This document shows, piece after piece, positions 1-10,699 of a stretch of 64,000 bases of DNA; the stretch's first letter is position 1; each line of letters starts with the position of its first letter. Source of the DNA: Delphinapterus leucas (taxonomy: Eukaryota; Chordata; Mammalia; Artiodactyla; Monodontidae); contig NW_022098049.1 in assembly GCF_002288925.2 (NCBI RefSeq), positions 3,001,936 through 3,065,935 of the forward strand, written 5' to 3'. Under the pieces are notes generated by a model. The model did no database searches. It was not told the origin of the DNA and saw nothing but the letters and a program-made list of their open reading frames with translations. A program made the translations under genes and the position numbers.

Positions 1-899
1 GCTTGCTTAGGAAAGAGGAAATTTGGTTTTGGGGATTTCTACCTAAAAAAGTTGTTGTCTCAAACAAACGCTCAATACTACCCGCCCACAGAGCATCCTG
101 ATGGGGGGGGGGATACCCATTTTATCAGTTGTGATGCAGCAAATTCCAAATCGTGGCATCAAGAAGAATTAGTCTAGAGGGAACGTCACCTGCTCAAGCT
201 CGAGAGAGAGTCCCTACATCTTGTTGGGTCTTAGTAAAATGTTACGAATGCTTTCAAAGTCGATGGAGCTAGATTTTTCTCTTAAAACTCCCAGTTCAAG
301 CCGGAAGAGCAAAGCTGGGTCATGGATCTGATAATTAACTGGTTTGCAAATGACAATCAGCTGGCGGGGGAGGAGGGGCATCTTGCACCAGCAGTCTCAT
401 TTTCCTTATCCAGCTCCCACCCTCATGAGCACCATGAAAAATCTCCCTACACAGCAATGATTCCCGGCTCCCACTGCAGCCTTTTCTAGCATTCTCACGA
501 GACTTAATAAAGGGTTTCAGAGATTATAGGCTGTGAAGGACAGAGGAGAAAATGACATCATTTCTGCAATAATTACTATACAACATTTGCAAAGAGGCTT
601 TTATGCATTATCCCAAGGCTTCCAAGAAATTTACAGGTCTCATCACAATGTACAATAAGCATGGAAACTGTCAAATTTTGGAGACCAGGTTGGGGGGAAG
701 GAATGAGTCAAGTACAACTTTGCAAGGGTCTCAAATTAATAGATATTCTGCACTTGGGGGCTTCAGATAGATTCTATTAGCTCCTATCTGTTCACAGGAC
801 CACTACATGTAAGGCAGTCTGATTGAAGACTTTCCACTTCAAAGAAAAATCAGGCACGTGCTCATTTTCCCCAATGTAACACATTAACAGCAGAATTAC
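1..899 (-). other. MTSS1: MTSS1 intron downstream of the 900-974 exon (partial)
   Basis: Intronic sequence inferred from the donor at 898-899. I saw no coding similarity to the expected next I-BAR exon and no confidently recognised repeat. There is a short poly-G run near 103-112. Confidence 0.8.
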
Positions 900-974
900 C
901 TTTTTTTGCTTTCTTCTGCAGTTTCAGTGTATCTGAGGACTTCTTTTTTATCTCTTGGCGAGCTTTTTTATATT
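900..974 (-). CDS. MTSS1: MTSS1 coding exon, basic I-BAR segment (probably exon 6)
   Basis: This 75-base exon has an acceptor after 'ctgctttctcttag' and a donor reading AAAAAAAG|GTAATT. Its first two bases complete the Glu codon left open by the exon at 2353-2444. It encodes EYKKARQEIKKKSSDTL and KLQKKAKK, about residues 129-153, and leaves with the first base of a Gly codon. The segment is strongly basic, in line with the lysine-rich surface by which I-BAR domains bind acidic phosphoinositides. It is too short to stand out as an open frame by itself; I identified it from splice sites, phase and recognised protein sequence. The next coding exon, expected to begin GRGDIQPQLD, is not in positions 1-899 and must lie outside the window. 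A run of seven A's sits immediately before the last exonic G. Confidence 0.97.
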
Positions 975-2352
975 CTAAGAGAAAGCAGAATATTGAATAA
1001 TTTTACCACTTAGCTCAACAGAAAACACTTTAGCAACAGCCACTACTTTCATCACCAAAAGCATAAGCTATGACATGCAATAAATAGCTTTACTGGAATA
1101 CGAAATGATAAAACTCTCATGAGGACCTTTGACAGCAAAGGGGCTATGAACACGAAAACCAACAAAATGCACTGGGGTCTTTCCCTACAGTATTCATTCA
1201 TACCAGCTTTGAGGAAACATGGTACCTGGGAACATTTTAATAAAAATTCTAAAATTCACAATTTCTCAGCTTAAGTATCAGGAAATATTTTCAGTATTAT
1301 CTACTTTCCCAAGGCCCAAATCCACAGTGCTTCATTCCAAAAAGAACCCACATGGCAAGATGCTGGCCAGATGTTACAATTCAGAAAAGAGCCCCTCAGA
1401 CTACAGCAGGAGAAACTAGACCGCATGGAAAAGAACTGGGAAAGGCCCAGCTGCTTTACTTTCACATTAGTACCAAGGCCAGACACTGTGGACACAGAGG
1501 AGGGGCGGCCCACGTGACTCACATCCCCACCGGCCACTTCCTCTTCCCCCACCAGCCTACACCCACCCTGGACTTTTCCATTTCTGTTGTTGGCATCTCC
1601 GTCACCCAGGCATGAACATCTGAAATGACAGTCACCTCTGATACTTCTCTCCTTTGCTGCCCTCATCAACTAATCGCCAACTGGACCGGCTCCCACAAAG
1701 CCATCCCCGACCTTTCCCTCCCACCAGCCCTGAGCCTATCAGAGCAGGGCTCTCTCTTATATGCTCTTGGTAGCACCTATGCGTCAACTCTTTCCTGTTT
1801 CATCCCCTCAGATCTGCCCACACGCTTTCCCTCCACCACACTTACTGAAGGTTGTATGATCCGTGGAGCAAAGTCTCCTGCCCCTTCCGTACCACCAGCA
1901 CCCCACCCTTCGGCTCCAGGAAGACTGACAGGGGTGGCGTCTGCCTGGACCATTCTGTCCCCAGACCTAGCACATGAGGTACTGAGACCCACTGGTTGAA
2001 GGTTAGCTTACATCATTAAAAGTTTGCTTTTCAAAATGTGCTGAAATGCCCTAAGTGCATCTCTGGCATTTAAGCCTGCTGTTACAAATCACTTTTAATT
2101 CAGCTGATCACAATTAATGTCACAGAGCGCGATCAGGCTACCCACTGAGTGATGCTTCATGCCCCAAACCCAGCACTGAGTCCTGCAATGGGATCACTTT
2201 TGACCCCTCATCCTCCAACACTGAGATGTCCACAGCAGCAGCGGTGAAAGAGCAGGTCCTCTGGGTGACATCAATGAACCCAGCAGAGCCACAGGCAGCA
2301 GCCGGCAACATGCCACCTGGGACTAATATGCATCTGCCGCCTTGCCCAGTAC
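975..2352 (-). other. MTSS1: MTSS1 intron between the 2353-2444 and 900-974 exons
   Basis: A complete intron of 1,378 bases with GT/AG ends on the minus strand. It holds mostly unique sequence; 1500-2000 is pyrimidine-rich and may be a very old LINE relic that I cannot assign. Open frames here (for example 1625-1999) show no recognised protein. Confidence 0.9.
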
Positions 2353-2444
2353 CTTTTGCGTGGTCTTTATCCAGCTGGTTGGCCACTTTCTTCCATTCTT
2401 CCATCTGCTCTTGAAGTGGGTTTATCAGACAGTCGATTAAAGCA
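2353..2444 (-). CDS. MTSS1: MTSS1 coding exon, I-BAR domain (probably exon 5)
   Basis: This 92-base exon has an acceptor after 'ctttggtacaag' and a donor reading AAAAG|GTACTG. Its first T completes the Ser codon begun by the exon at 4605-4689. It then encodes ALIDCLINPLQEQMEEWKK and VANQLDKDHAK, and ends with the first base of a Glu codon. This is about residues 98-128, a helical core segment of the I-BAR dimer. The sequence NPLQEQMEEWKKVANQLDKDHAK is characteristic of MTSS1; the paralogue MTSS2 has NPLQERIEDWKKAANQLDKDHAK at this place, as recalled. There are no stops or frameshifts, so the gene looks intact here. The minus-strand frame stays open for a while past both splice sites, but those extensions do not resemble MTSS1 and are intronic. 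Confidence 0.97.
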
Positions 2445-2726
2445 CTTGTACCAAAGGAGAAAGAAAAGGAGACATTAAACAGACACATTCTGTTGTCAAG
2501 GTTTACACTCAGTTGTCAAAACGTACCTGAATCACGATTACCTGAAGCAAGACAAGGCAGCATACTAAGCCCCAGTTCACATCCAAATTCCCCAATTTCA
2601 CAGCAACCGTGTCCTCAGGAGGCTTTTCAATGACTGCTAAGAAGCTGTACCCGTGACTGGTGGGAGTGACCTCTTCTCATGGCCCCCTTTTTCCATTCCC
2701 ACACTCTATTAACAAGCAACGCTGCA

Positions 2727-2892
2727 GATCAGTGGGGTCACACCTCTGGCTGCACAAGGGAACCAGCTGGAGAGCTTTGAAAAGGTGAGGACACCGGGGC
2801 CTCACCCCATACCTGATAGAAACTTGGAGGATGGGGGGCCAGCATTACCTTTTTTTACAAAAGGCCCATATGATTCTGACGTGCATTCAGGA
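2727..2892. mobile_element. MER5-like hAT-Charlie relic
   Basis: The layout resembles MER5 elements: 'caagggaaccagctggagagctt' in the first half, then a 'gattctgacgtgcattcagg' end. It is diverged and non-coding. Confidence 0.6.
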
Positions 2893-3071
2893 TAAGTCAT
2901 AAATGTAGACTGTGGACAGCCTAGGCAGGATCAGAGGGGTGAGGGGTCTCCAGGTACATCCCTTCTTATTTTGTGCACTCCCAAACAGACTGCAGTTAAA
3001 TGAGTGGAAAGGTAGCTCCCAACAGAGAGGGATCATGAGTCAGGGGAGCCGGGGTTTTTTGTGCAATGGAA

Positions 3072-3092
3072 GTAGGATCGACCCGATCCTAC
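3072..3092. repeat. Perfect 9-bp inverted repeat (hairpin)
   Basis: GTAGGATCG, then a 3-base loop ACC, then CGATCCTAC. It is seen directly in the sequence. No function is assigned. Confidence 0.9.
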
Positions 3093-3409
3093 ATTACAGA
3101 GATGTTGTTGGGAACTTAGAGAATGCCCATAAACTGTGTGAATGGCACTGGTGAGAACTGCAACAAAGGTATTCTCAGACTGCTTTTTGATGCTGGGCCT
3201 CCTGAAAATCTCCAAGCTTTTGCTACCACCCCCTCTTCTCTTACCAGGGCCTAGTGGTAAGATGCCCCTCGCAGGCGCATCCTCTGGCCTCACTTCCTCC
3301 AGCTCTGTCCAAACCCTCCTTCTGAACAGAGACGCTCCCTAACCAGCCTGTGTCCAAGAGCCGCCACCCACCTCATCCCGGGTGTTCCTTCTCCTGTCAT
3401 TCATCACCG

Positions 3410-3545
3410 CCTGACACTCTATCAGGTTTATACAGTGTCTGGAGCGTAAGCTTCATGAGTGCAGGGTGTGTTTCCTACTCAGGGCTATGCCCTGTACACC
3501 TAAGACAAGGCCGGCACATAGTAGCTGCTCAATACACACTGGCTG
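3410..3545 (+). mobile_element. L2 LINE 3'-end relic
   Basis: Contains 'aagcttcatgagtgcaggg' and 'ggcacatagtagctgctcaa', the usual L2 3'-terminal pattern of a gene-desert-like old LINE. Confidence 0.6.
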
Positions 3546-3734
3546 TTGAACTGGCGTCTCTTCATCACTAAAATGGAATGAGGTGTCACAGGACGGGCCC
3601 CAGAATAAACAAGATGACGTGTGTGGGAGGAGGCGCAGGGGGTGCCATCACGGGGAGCACTCCCCAGGGGTGAGGAGGGAAGGAGGAAGCCAGATTTTAT
3701 CACACGCTCCGGCAGGTGCTTTCCACTGCGTGGA

Positions 3735-3890
3735 CACTGCGTGCATCTGCACAAGAACACTTCAGAGATTCCTACGCCCATCTGACAGGGGCTGAGAGCC
3801 CAGCCCAAGATTACGGCCTGTCAGCGGCCAGCCCGGGGTTCAAACCTAGGCCCGGGTGACTCCAAGACCAGGTGCTTCCCACTACCTTCT
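3735..3890 (-). mobile_element. MIR-like SINE relic
   Basis: Contains 'cccatctgacaggggctgag' and 'ggggttcaaacctaggcc', matching reversed MIR core and 5' parts. Confidence 0.45.
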
Positions 3891-4344
3891 GCAGCCTCCT
3901 GAGGTGGTCCTGCAAGAGGGTCAGAGGGATTCCACCGTGACAGCCTCTCACGCAACTTGCAATTCACAAAGCAGAGCGGTGCAGAAGTGCTGAATTATGC
4001 TCATCTGTTTGGGAGAACGTCCCACTCTCACTGGAACACTGGTGACTGCAGACCCCCGTGCCAGCCACTGCCATTTCTACCCATCCTGGATGCTTGTGAA
4101 ACAGACAAGAGGCTGGCAGCGTGGAAGTTTCTATGAGCCGCCCCCGCCCTCCTCGGCGGGCCTGGAGGACATGCACAGGTCCCGGGTAACAGGGCGGCAG
4201 TGCACGCCTCACTCTCCAGCACGGCAGCTCCTCTTCCTATGAGGTTCCTGCAGGGGTGGAGGACCCAGGGGTCTCAGCAGGGTGCTCGGCGCCTCACACT
4301 GATGGAGTGTGAGGAGAGACACAGAGAAGATCCCAGAGGGGGGT

Positions 4345-4455
4345 GCAGGCTCCATGAGGCAGGGACCCAGGCTGTCTGGTCCTTCACTGGAGCCCCAGGG
4401 CCCAGACCACTGTCTGGCAGATGCCCAGTCAAATACTTGTTCAATGAGTGCGCAG
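4345..4455 (+). mobile_element. L2 LINE 3'-end relic
   Basis: Contains 'ggctccatgaggcagggacc' and 'caaatacttgttcaatgag', typical of an L2 3' terminus. Confidence 0.6.
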
Positions 4456-4604
4456 AGGGACGGGCTGTGATGAGAGATGGGCTGTGGGGATTTAACGTTA
4501 TGGGGAAACCAGTACTGCTTGAGGCGAGTTATGCTATGTCTCACCGCTTCCTTAACCTGAAATCAGCAAGGGCGTCTGAGGTCTGGGAGAAACACGGTCC
4601 TCAC

Positions 4605-4689
4605 CTGGAAAACTGCCTCAGCTTGGCTTCTATGCTCCGATGCCTCATGCACATCCTGGTTAAGGCCGAGCCAATCTCCCTGGTACCAC
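4605..4689 (-). CDS. MTSS1: MTSS1 coding exon, I-BAR domain (probably exon 4)
   Basis: This 85-base exon lies on the minus strand. It has an acceptor after a pyrimidine-rich 'ttgcttttccag' and a donor reading CCAG|GTGAGG. It enters with two bases of a Gly codon and leaves with two bases of a Ser codon. It encodes about residues 70-97: GGTREIGSALTRMCMRHR followed by SIEAKLRQFS. MTSS1 is a membrane-bending scaffold. Its N-terminal I-BAR (IMD) domain is an antiparallel helical dimer that binds PI(4,5)P2 and induces outward membrane protrusions at the actin cortex. The residues match MTSS1 rather than its paralogue MTSS2/ABBA, which as I recall has GATRDIG and IETKLRQFT here. The next exon follows 2,160 bases downstream in transcription order and joins in phase. 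The preceding exon, which should end ...ATNTR, was not found in the 59 kb upstream. Confidence 0.97.
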
Positions 4690-5888
4690 CTGGAAAAGCA
4701 ACAGAAGCAAACATGAGGGACAGGAGACAAGTAGGACTCACTGAGGTCCTTAAAGAGACAATGAAAGAATTACAAAACTGGCCAGATTTCACCATGTCAT
4801 AAAACCCAAGCCACGGTCTTTCAGACTTCTCACCAGGCTTGTGTACACAGACGTAAACATCTACGTATGGCTACATATCTTGAAATCATCATCAAAACAA
4901 AAGCTACCTTTACTATATACGATACCCTCTGATATTTTCTACTGTTTTTTTTGGTTTTTAGATGCTGATTGTGACCCAGAAGTTGATTTTACAACCCACT
5001 CATGGGTCTGAAAAGTACCTCTCAAGGAAAATGATTAAAACAGATAGTATCTGATATTTAGGGGAAAGCTGTAGTTTTGTTTTATTTTTTCCACTTCCGG
5101 CAAAATAATCCTCTTAGCATTACTCAGAACCACCAATGAAGCCACTCCATAAAGCCACATATTCTAGAATACAAGTAACGTAGAGAAGAGCAGGGCTAAA
5201 GCAAGACGAAAGAGCAGGGTATGTTTTTTGATGGGTTTGGGTAACGCCAGAGAGAGAAGTCCTCAAACGCAGCAAATGTCGAGTAAACGGAAATACAGCT
5301 TAGTGCTCCTGAAATTCTTGTCATACTTTTCCCTTCAGGCACACCCTTTTCTAAGATTATTTTTGAAGTTCCCTTCCTTCCTCCCCTTAGAAACAATGCT
5401 TAAATCAGCATTTACTTGGGCGTGGAGGAGGGGGAAGTAGACTGTATCTGCAGATGGTCACTCTGCACTAAGCACTGGAAAGCACAATTATAAATGTTAT
5501 GAAAACACTGGGGCTCATGAAATGAGAGGGAAAAGGGTCCCCAAAACCACTGTGTTTTTTTAAATTTAATTTCTTTTACAGACAAGGCCTTCAAGGGGAA
5601 GCACAGGAATTTATGGCAGGTTTAACCAAATCAAGTTAATAGGAAAAAAATTCCCTCCCCTATTAGTACTTGTGACATTATTATGGGCTGTATTTTCCAC
5701 TCTGCCTTCTCTCCTAGAAATGCCAGTGCGCTGCTTCACTTCCACCTGTTTTCCATTTTATTCTGCAAAACGATCAGGTTTCCAGAACCAAAAAATAAAG
5801 TAATAATGGTGATACATATTTAATATTTCTATATTTTATTTTAGTCTGAAAAGAAGCCTTCTGGAGCAATTCTTCCATTCTTCTAAAA
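4690..5888. other. Unique intronic sequence
   Basis: About 1.2 kb next to the acceptor of the 4605-4689 exon. No recognised repeat, gene or RNA. Confidence 0.6.
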
Positions 5889-6104
5889 CAGGGTTTCTCA
5901 ATCTGAACCCGATTGACACATAGGGGCAGGACGATTCTTTGTTAGGGGGCCGTCCTTTGCGTTGTAGGATGGTTTGCCGCATCCCTGGCCTCAACCTACC
6001 AAAAGCCAGTAGCAGCCCCCCAGCCTGTGATATCCAAAAATGTTTCCAGACAGTACCAAGGGCTCCCTGGGGAGCAAACTCTCCCCCAGTTGAGAAGCAC
6101 TTCT
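5889..6104. mobile_element. hAT-Charlie type non-autonomous DNA transposon relic
   Basis: Starts 'cagggtttctcaatctg' and ends 'ccagttgagaagcac', which are diverged inverted termini. The interior has the 'atccctggcctcaacctacc' and 'aaatgtttccagacag' pattern of an abundant eutherian MER element. The same family appears at 11326-11496 in the same orientation. Confidence 0.65.
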
Positions 6105-6411
6105 GTAAAAGAAACTGAGTAAGAATGAAAGGTCATCTGAGGCTGACTTACTAAATGGCCAGAAGTGTAAAATGTTGCCCTAGAGTTCCTGGCACCTGCC
6201 AGGAGTTAGTGACCACCGGAGCCTCACCATCTACACTGTAGCTTGCACCTCACCACCCGGGAAAACCAGTAGAGGGCGCTGTTTTCACATGAGCCACTTG
6301 CCTTCTGGGCTCATTTCAGGTTCTTAAGCCTTTATTGCTTATAAGCAAGGACGAGGAACACTTAATCCGCAGGGAAATACCTCTTATTTTTCCTGGGCCT
6401 TCATTTAATTA

Positions 6412-6740
6412 AAAGTTAATAGCCCGGCCATGCAAGGAAACGGGCACACTCATTCCCAGCTGGTAAGAGTGTAAACCAGCACTTTGCTGGAGGAAAAGTT
6501 GGCAGCATTTATCAAGAAATGCCTTAAAAACAAGCCCCCTCTTTGACCCAGCAATTCTACTCCTAGAAATGTTACCAGAGGAAACAATTAAGGGTGAGAA
6601 CAAATCTTTACCTATGAGGACAGTCACGGAAATGTTGCTTACGGCAGTAAAAACTGGAAATAACATCTCATTCTAGGGAGCAGGTTGAATAGACCCTAGG
6701 ACACAGCCACACAACGGACGAGCATGCAGTCACCCGAAGT
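6412..6740 (+). mobile_element. L1M LINE fragment (ORF2 3' region)
   Basis: Contains 'ctttgacccagcaattctac', 'tcctagaaatgttacc' and 'gtaaaaactggaaataac', the conserved ORF2 3' part of old L1 elements. Decayed, with no intact frame. Confidence 0.75.
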
Positions 6741-6767
6741 GCTGGAGAGCGACGGTCAGGTCCCAGG

Positions 6768-6985
6768 AAGTGAGTCGTTTGTAGACACCTGAGGATGTGC
6801 TGGGCCCTGGGATGAGTGCTTTGCACACGTGAGCTCATTTAATCCTCCCAACAAGCCCAGGTGTGCTGGTGTTACTATCATCCCAGACAGGAAGAAAGCC
6901 TTCCATAATTTGGCCAACGTCACCCTGCTAGTAAGTGGGATTCTATCCCAGGCCACATCTACGGAGTCCATGCATGTAACCACTC
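6768..6985 (-). mobile_element. MIR SINE relic
   Basis: Contains 'gtgagctcatttaatcctcc', a degenerate core and 'gctagtaagtgggattc', in reversed MIR order. Confidence 0.65.
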
Positions 6986-6999
6986 AGCACATGGCACTT

Positions 7000-8118
7000 A
7001 CTACAGACAAAGGGAGAAGGGAAAGGGCAGAGCCCAAAACACTCCGCTGAGCTAACCTAACTACACACTCTTATGGATGTTGAGGCTTTACGGTCCAGCT
7101 CTCAAATTTTTGTTCCCGAGCCTAGAACTGTTGAATTGGCACCACGGGAGCTAAGCTCCAATCTTTGCTAAGCTGTTAACACAGAGCTAAGTGACCGAGA
7201 GCTGCTTCGTCGATTACCCATGAGTTTGAGTCTCCTCAAAATAAAATTCTGCAGTTGGAAAAGATCACCTCAAAGCTCAGCTCCCTAACCCCATCTCTCT
7301 GCTCCCGACTTCTGTCAGCTTCCCAGATATTTTCATACATTGCCACTGGTCATTTATCATCCCCAGGAAAGCCCTAGGCTTCCCAGAGACAGCTGAGCTG
7401 TGGGATGAGAACAAGCAGTTTCTCAACATGCTGTGTGCAACCCACCACCGTGCTCTGCAGCACAGGGCTTCCTGCGACAGAAGGAAATGAAGAACCAGAG
7501 CAAACTCCCAAATCGCAGTGTCTCTGTCCAAGTGGCACGAGGGCAGGAGACAGGCAGCTGACATCCTCCGTGGACCCCAGGACCCAACCATTAGAATTTG
7601 CTGCTGATCTCAGCCACGCAGGGCCCTCTAAAAATAGCTCCATCCATGGATGTGCTTCACAGGGTCTTCTGCTCTTCCTGACCCCTTGGCTAAGAACTAA
7701 AACAAACAAAAAAAATCAGCAGGTTTGAAAAAGCTTCAGAGGGAGCTGGCTTTAGTTACAGTGCCAGAGCCGACATCGGGAAGAGCTCTGAGCTGACAGA
7801 GAGAATATTTATGGAGTCAAACGACTGCGATGTACTCTGCAGTTTGCGAGTAAGGACAAGGTCTTACTTGTTTCCCGTTTTCCCTGCACCCAGCACTGGT
7901 ACAGACTGAAGAAACCAACGTGGACCACTTGGAGAGCACTTTTTTGCTGTACCTGGAGGTGGAGCAAGGGACTGGGTTTGTCTTTCGTTTAACACATAAA
8001 TATTTGTGTATCATCTTTGGCACACAACAGAAGACTCAGAATGAATACAAGATCCTTATTATCTTACAAAAGGTCTATGCTGATTCAAGGTCAGCCTGGA
8101 GAAACAATGGTGTATTGG
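7000..8118. other. Unique intronic sequence
   Basis: No recognised repeat or gene. Open frames at 7374-7728 occur on both strands and match no protein I recognise. Confidence 0.55.
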
Positions 8119-8280
8119 TTTTTTTTTCATTGCAGTATAGTTGACTTACAATGTGTTAGTTTCTGGTGTACAGCAAAGTGATTCATATCTATATATTCTT
8201 TTTCAGATTCTTCTCCATTATAGGTTATTACAAGATATTGAATGTAGATCCCTGTGCTATACAGTAGGACCCTGTTGTGT
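8119..8280 (-). mobile_element. Cetartiodactyl L1 3'-end fragment
   Basis: A leading T-run is followed by 'gtatagttgacttacaatg', 'ggtgtacagcaaagtgattc' and 'cctgtgctatacagtagg'. This is the 3' UTR of an artiodactyl/cetacean L1 in reverse. The element at 58534-58964 is a longer copy. Confidence 0.85.
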
Positions 8281-8825
8281 ATCTAATTTTCTATTGTTGC
8301 TGTAATAAATTATCACAAACTTAAATTTTAATTTTAAATATATTAAATTTAAATTTATCAATATTTTAATTTAAAGCAGCACACGGCTATTATCTTACAG
8401 CTCTGGAAATTGGAAGTCCAAAATCAATTTCACCAGGCTAAAATCAAGGTGTCAGGAGGGCATCGTTCCTCTGGAGGCCCAGAGAATCTGTGTCCTTGCC
8501 TCTTCCAGCTTCTACCGGCTGCCTGCACTCCTTGGCTCCTGGCACCTTCCCCCACCTTCAAAGTCAGTGTTGTCCCAACTTCAGTCTTCTCTAACCTCTG
8601 CTTCTGTCCTCACATCTTCTCTGACTCTGATCCTCCTTCCTCCTTCTTATAAGACTCTTGTGCTGTACTGGACCCACCTTAATAATCCAAGATAATCTCC
8701 CCCATCTCAAGACCCTTAGCTGAATCTTATCTGCAAAGCCCCTTTTGTCACGTACAGTAACATATTCACAGGTTCTGGGGTTGAGGATGTGGGTGTTTGG
8801 GGGGGCATTATTCTGCCTACCAAAG
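8281..8825 (-). mobile_element. MaLR/MLT1-like LTR relic
   Basis: Reverse-orientation solo LTR. It begins 'ctattgttgctgtaataaatt' and ends 'gggggcattattctgcctacc'. The motifs 'cttcttataagactcttgtg' and 'atattcacaggttctgggg' fit the non-autonomous ERVL-MaLR LTRs. It carries an AT-rich insertion at about 8321-8380. The open frame at 8410-8652 is accidental. Confidence 0.65.
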
Positions 8826-9027
8826 ATGAATAGGAGTTGTTAATTTGGGGAGACGGCAGGGGGCACTATGGTCCACTCTCCAGAGTCCATCTATTCCTCC
8901 CCAGAGGATTAATCAGGGCCAATGATCTAATGCCATCCCCTTTGGCAGTGGCTGGTTCAAGGATGAGACAAAGATGGAGAGGTTGATGGGGAGGCCTTTG
9001 GGGAAAATGTCCCTATGTCCCTGATCT

Positions 9028-9288
9028 TTTATTTTTTTTAATAAATTCATTTATTTATTTATTTTTGGCTGTGTTGGATCTTCGTTGCTGCACATGGGCT
9101 TCAGTAGTTGTGGCACACAGGCTCAGTAGTTGCGGCACACGGGCTCTACAGCGCGGGCTCAGTAGTTGTGGCGCACAGGCTTAGTTGCTCTGCGGCATGT
9201 GGGATCTTCCCGGACCAGGGCTCAAACCCACGTGCCCTGCATTGGAAGGAGGATTCTTCACCACTGCACCACCAGGGAAGTCCCAAAA
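9028..9288 (-). mobile_element. tRNA-derived SINE (long CHR-related type)
   Basis: Reversed SINE with an AT-rich tail (tttattta repeats), internal 'agtagttgtggc' units and head 'accaccagggaagtccc'. Flanked by a 14-bp near-perfect target duplication, atgtccctgatctt at 9014-9027 and atgttcctgatctt at 9289-9302. Confidence 0.92.
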
Positions 9289-9948
9289 ATGTTCCTGATC
9301 TTAAGAGCAACACACCGAAGAGACCCCACAGGTCATGAACTGGAAGCAGGCTGCCCAGCTGCTGTGGTCAGCCAGCTTTCTGGCCTTGGGGACACCTGCC
9401 TTAGGAGGAGGCCCGTCCTGTGGACAAAACACAGAAGGAGCCCGAGTCTCCAGTGACCTCGCTGGGCTGCCAAATTAACACAGTGGGGAGCCTGCTCTCC
9501 TGGACCTGGGGCTCCTGTTTCGCAAATTCACACATCTTATTTTTAAAGCAACTTTGATTTGGTTCTCTCTTTTGCCAGTTTAAAGAAGACGGAAGGGAGC
9601 AACAGCCTCGTGCTTCCTCACAGCACCAGGAACTACCCCGTGGCTAAAAGAAATACTAAGTCCGTCACTCGCTGCTGAGAGAGGCACAGATACTTTATGG
9701 CAAAAATCTTCATTCTTTTCAGTGTGATACATGTTAAGAACTTTCTCCCGTAACAAGCAAAGGTTTTTATGATAAATTAGTACAAAATCAGCTGACGATC
9801 AAAACTGGGGGATCTGCAAAGGAGATGATCAGTGGAAAGAAAGAAGTAAAAAGCCTAGAGGTTAGACTATCAAAGTATGAACATGGGGGCAGAACACGAT
9901 GAGTTTTGCACATGAAGACACAAATTCCACAAACATTTATTCAGTATT

Positions 9949-10437
9949 GTATTAGTTTCCTAGGGCTGCTGTAACAAAGTACCCCAAACTGGTTGGTTTA
10001 AAACAACCAAAATTTACTGTCTCACCATTCTGGAGGTTAGAAGTCCCAAAACCAAGGTGTCGGCAGGGCCCTGCTCCCTCTGAAAGCTGCAGGGGAAGAA
10101 TTCTTCCCTGCCTCTCCCTAGCTCTGGTGGTTGCTGGCAATCCACAGCTGGTAGATGCGTCACTCCAGTCTCTGCGTCTGTCTACACATGGCAATTTCCC
10201 TGTGTGTCTGTCTTCACGTGAGACATATGTGAAGGCATTCTCCTCTCTGCCTGTATCTGTGTCCAAATTTCTTTCTTCTTATAAAGACACCAGCTGTATT
10301 GGATTAGGGCCTACCCTAAGGACCTCATGTTAACTTGATTACACCTGCAAAGACTTTATGTCCAACTGAGGTCACATTCACAGGTACCGGGAGTTAGAAT
10401 GCAAGGTGTCTTTTTGGGGGGAATACAACACACCCCA
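9949..10437 (-). mobile_element. MLT1-type MaLR solo LTR
   Basis: Nearly full-length LTR in reverse. It opens 'tgtattagtttcctagggct' and closes with 'ggtcacattcacaggtaccg' plus 'tttttggggggaatacaac'. 'ttcttataaagacaccagct' marks the promoter-side region. The open frames at 9952-10266 lie wholly inside it and are not genes. Confidence 0.88.
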
Positions 10438-10555
10438 TAGTAAGTATCTACCATACAACAAGGATTAAAGTCATTCCAAAGATGACAAAGACCTAGCCCT
10501 GGAGGGGCTCACAGACTGGCTGGGGGATTGCTGTGAAATGGTGCAGGGAATGTGA

Positions 10556-10690
10556 CTGTTGCAGCAACCCTATGACATAGGTACTGTTGTCCGCATCTTA
10601 CAAATGGAAAAAACTGAGGCTCTGCATGGTTAACTGGCTGAGGGCCACAGAACTGGTAAGCGGTAGAGCTAAGATCCAAGTCCTGCTTTT
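10556..10690 (-). mobile_element. MIR SINE relic
   Basis: Contains 'acaaatggaaaaaactgagg' and 'gccacagaactggtaagc', a reversed MIR core. Confidence 0.7.
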
Positions 10691-10699
10691 ACGGATACC

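Larger units (their letters stand above)
2445..4604 (-). other. MTSS1: MTSS1 intron between the 4605-4689 and 2353-2444 exons
   Basis: A complete intron of 2,160 bases with GT/AG ends on the minus strand. It contains a MER5-like element, two L2-like 3' ends, a MIR relic and a perfect 9-bp hairpin, listed separately. Confidence 0.9.

Noticed and set aside
4200..4802. A 200-codon plus-strand open frame overlapping an MTSS1 exon
   Set aside because: It is antisense to the 4605-4689 exon and includes an L2 relic; no protein similarity is recognised and its codon pattern is explained by the opposite strand.
6412..6740. L1 ORF2-like coding similarity
   Set aside because: Only short decayed fragments of the 3' part remain, with stops and frameshifts; the same applies at 25145, 26645 and 49730.
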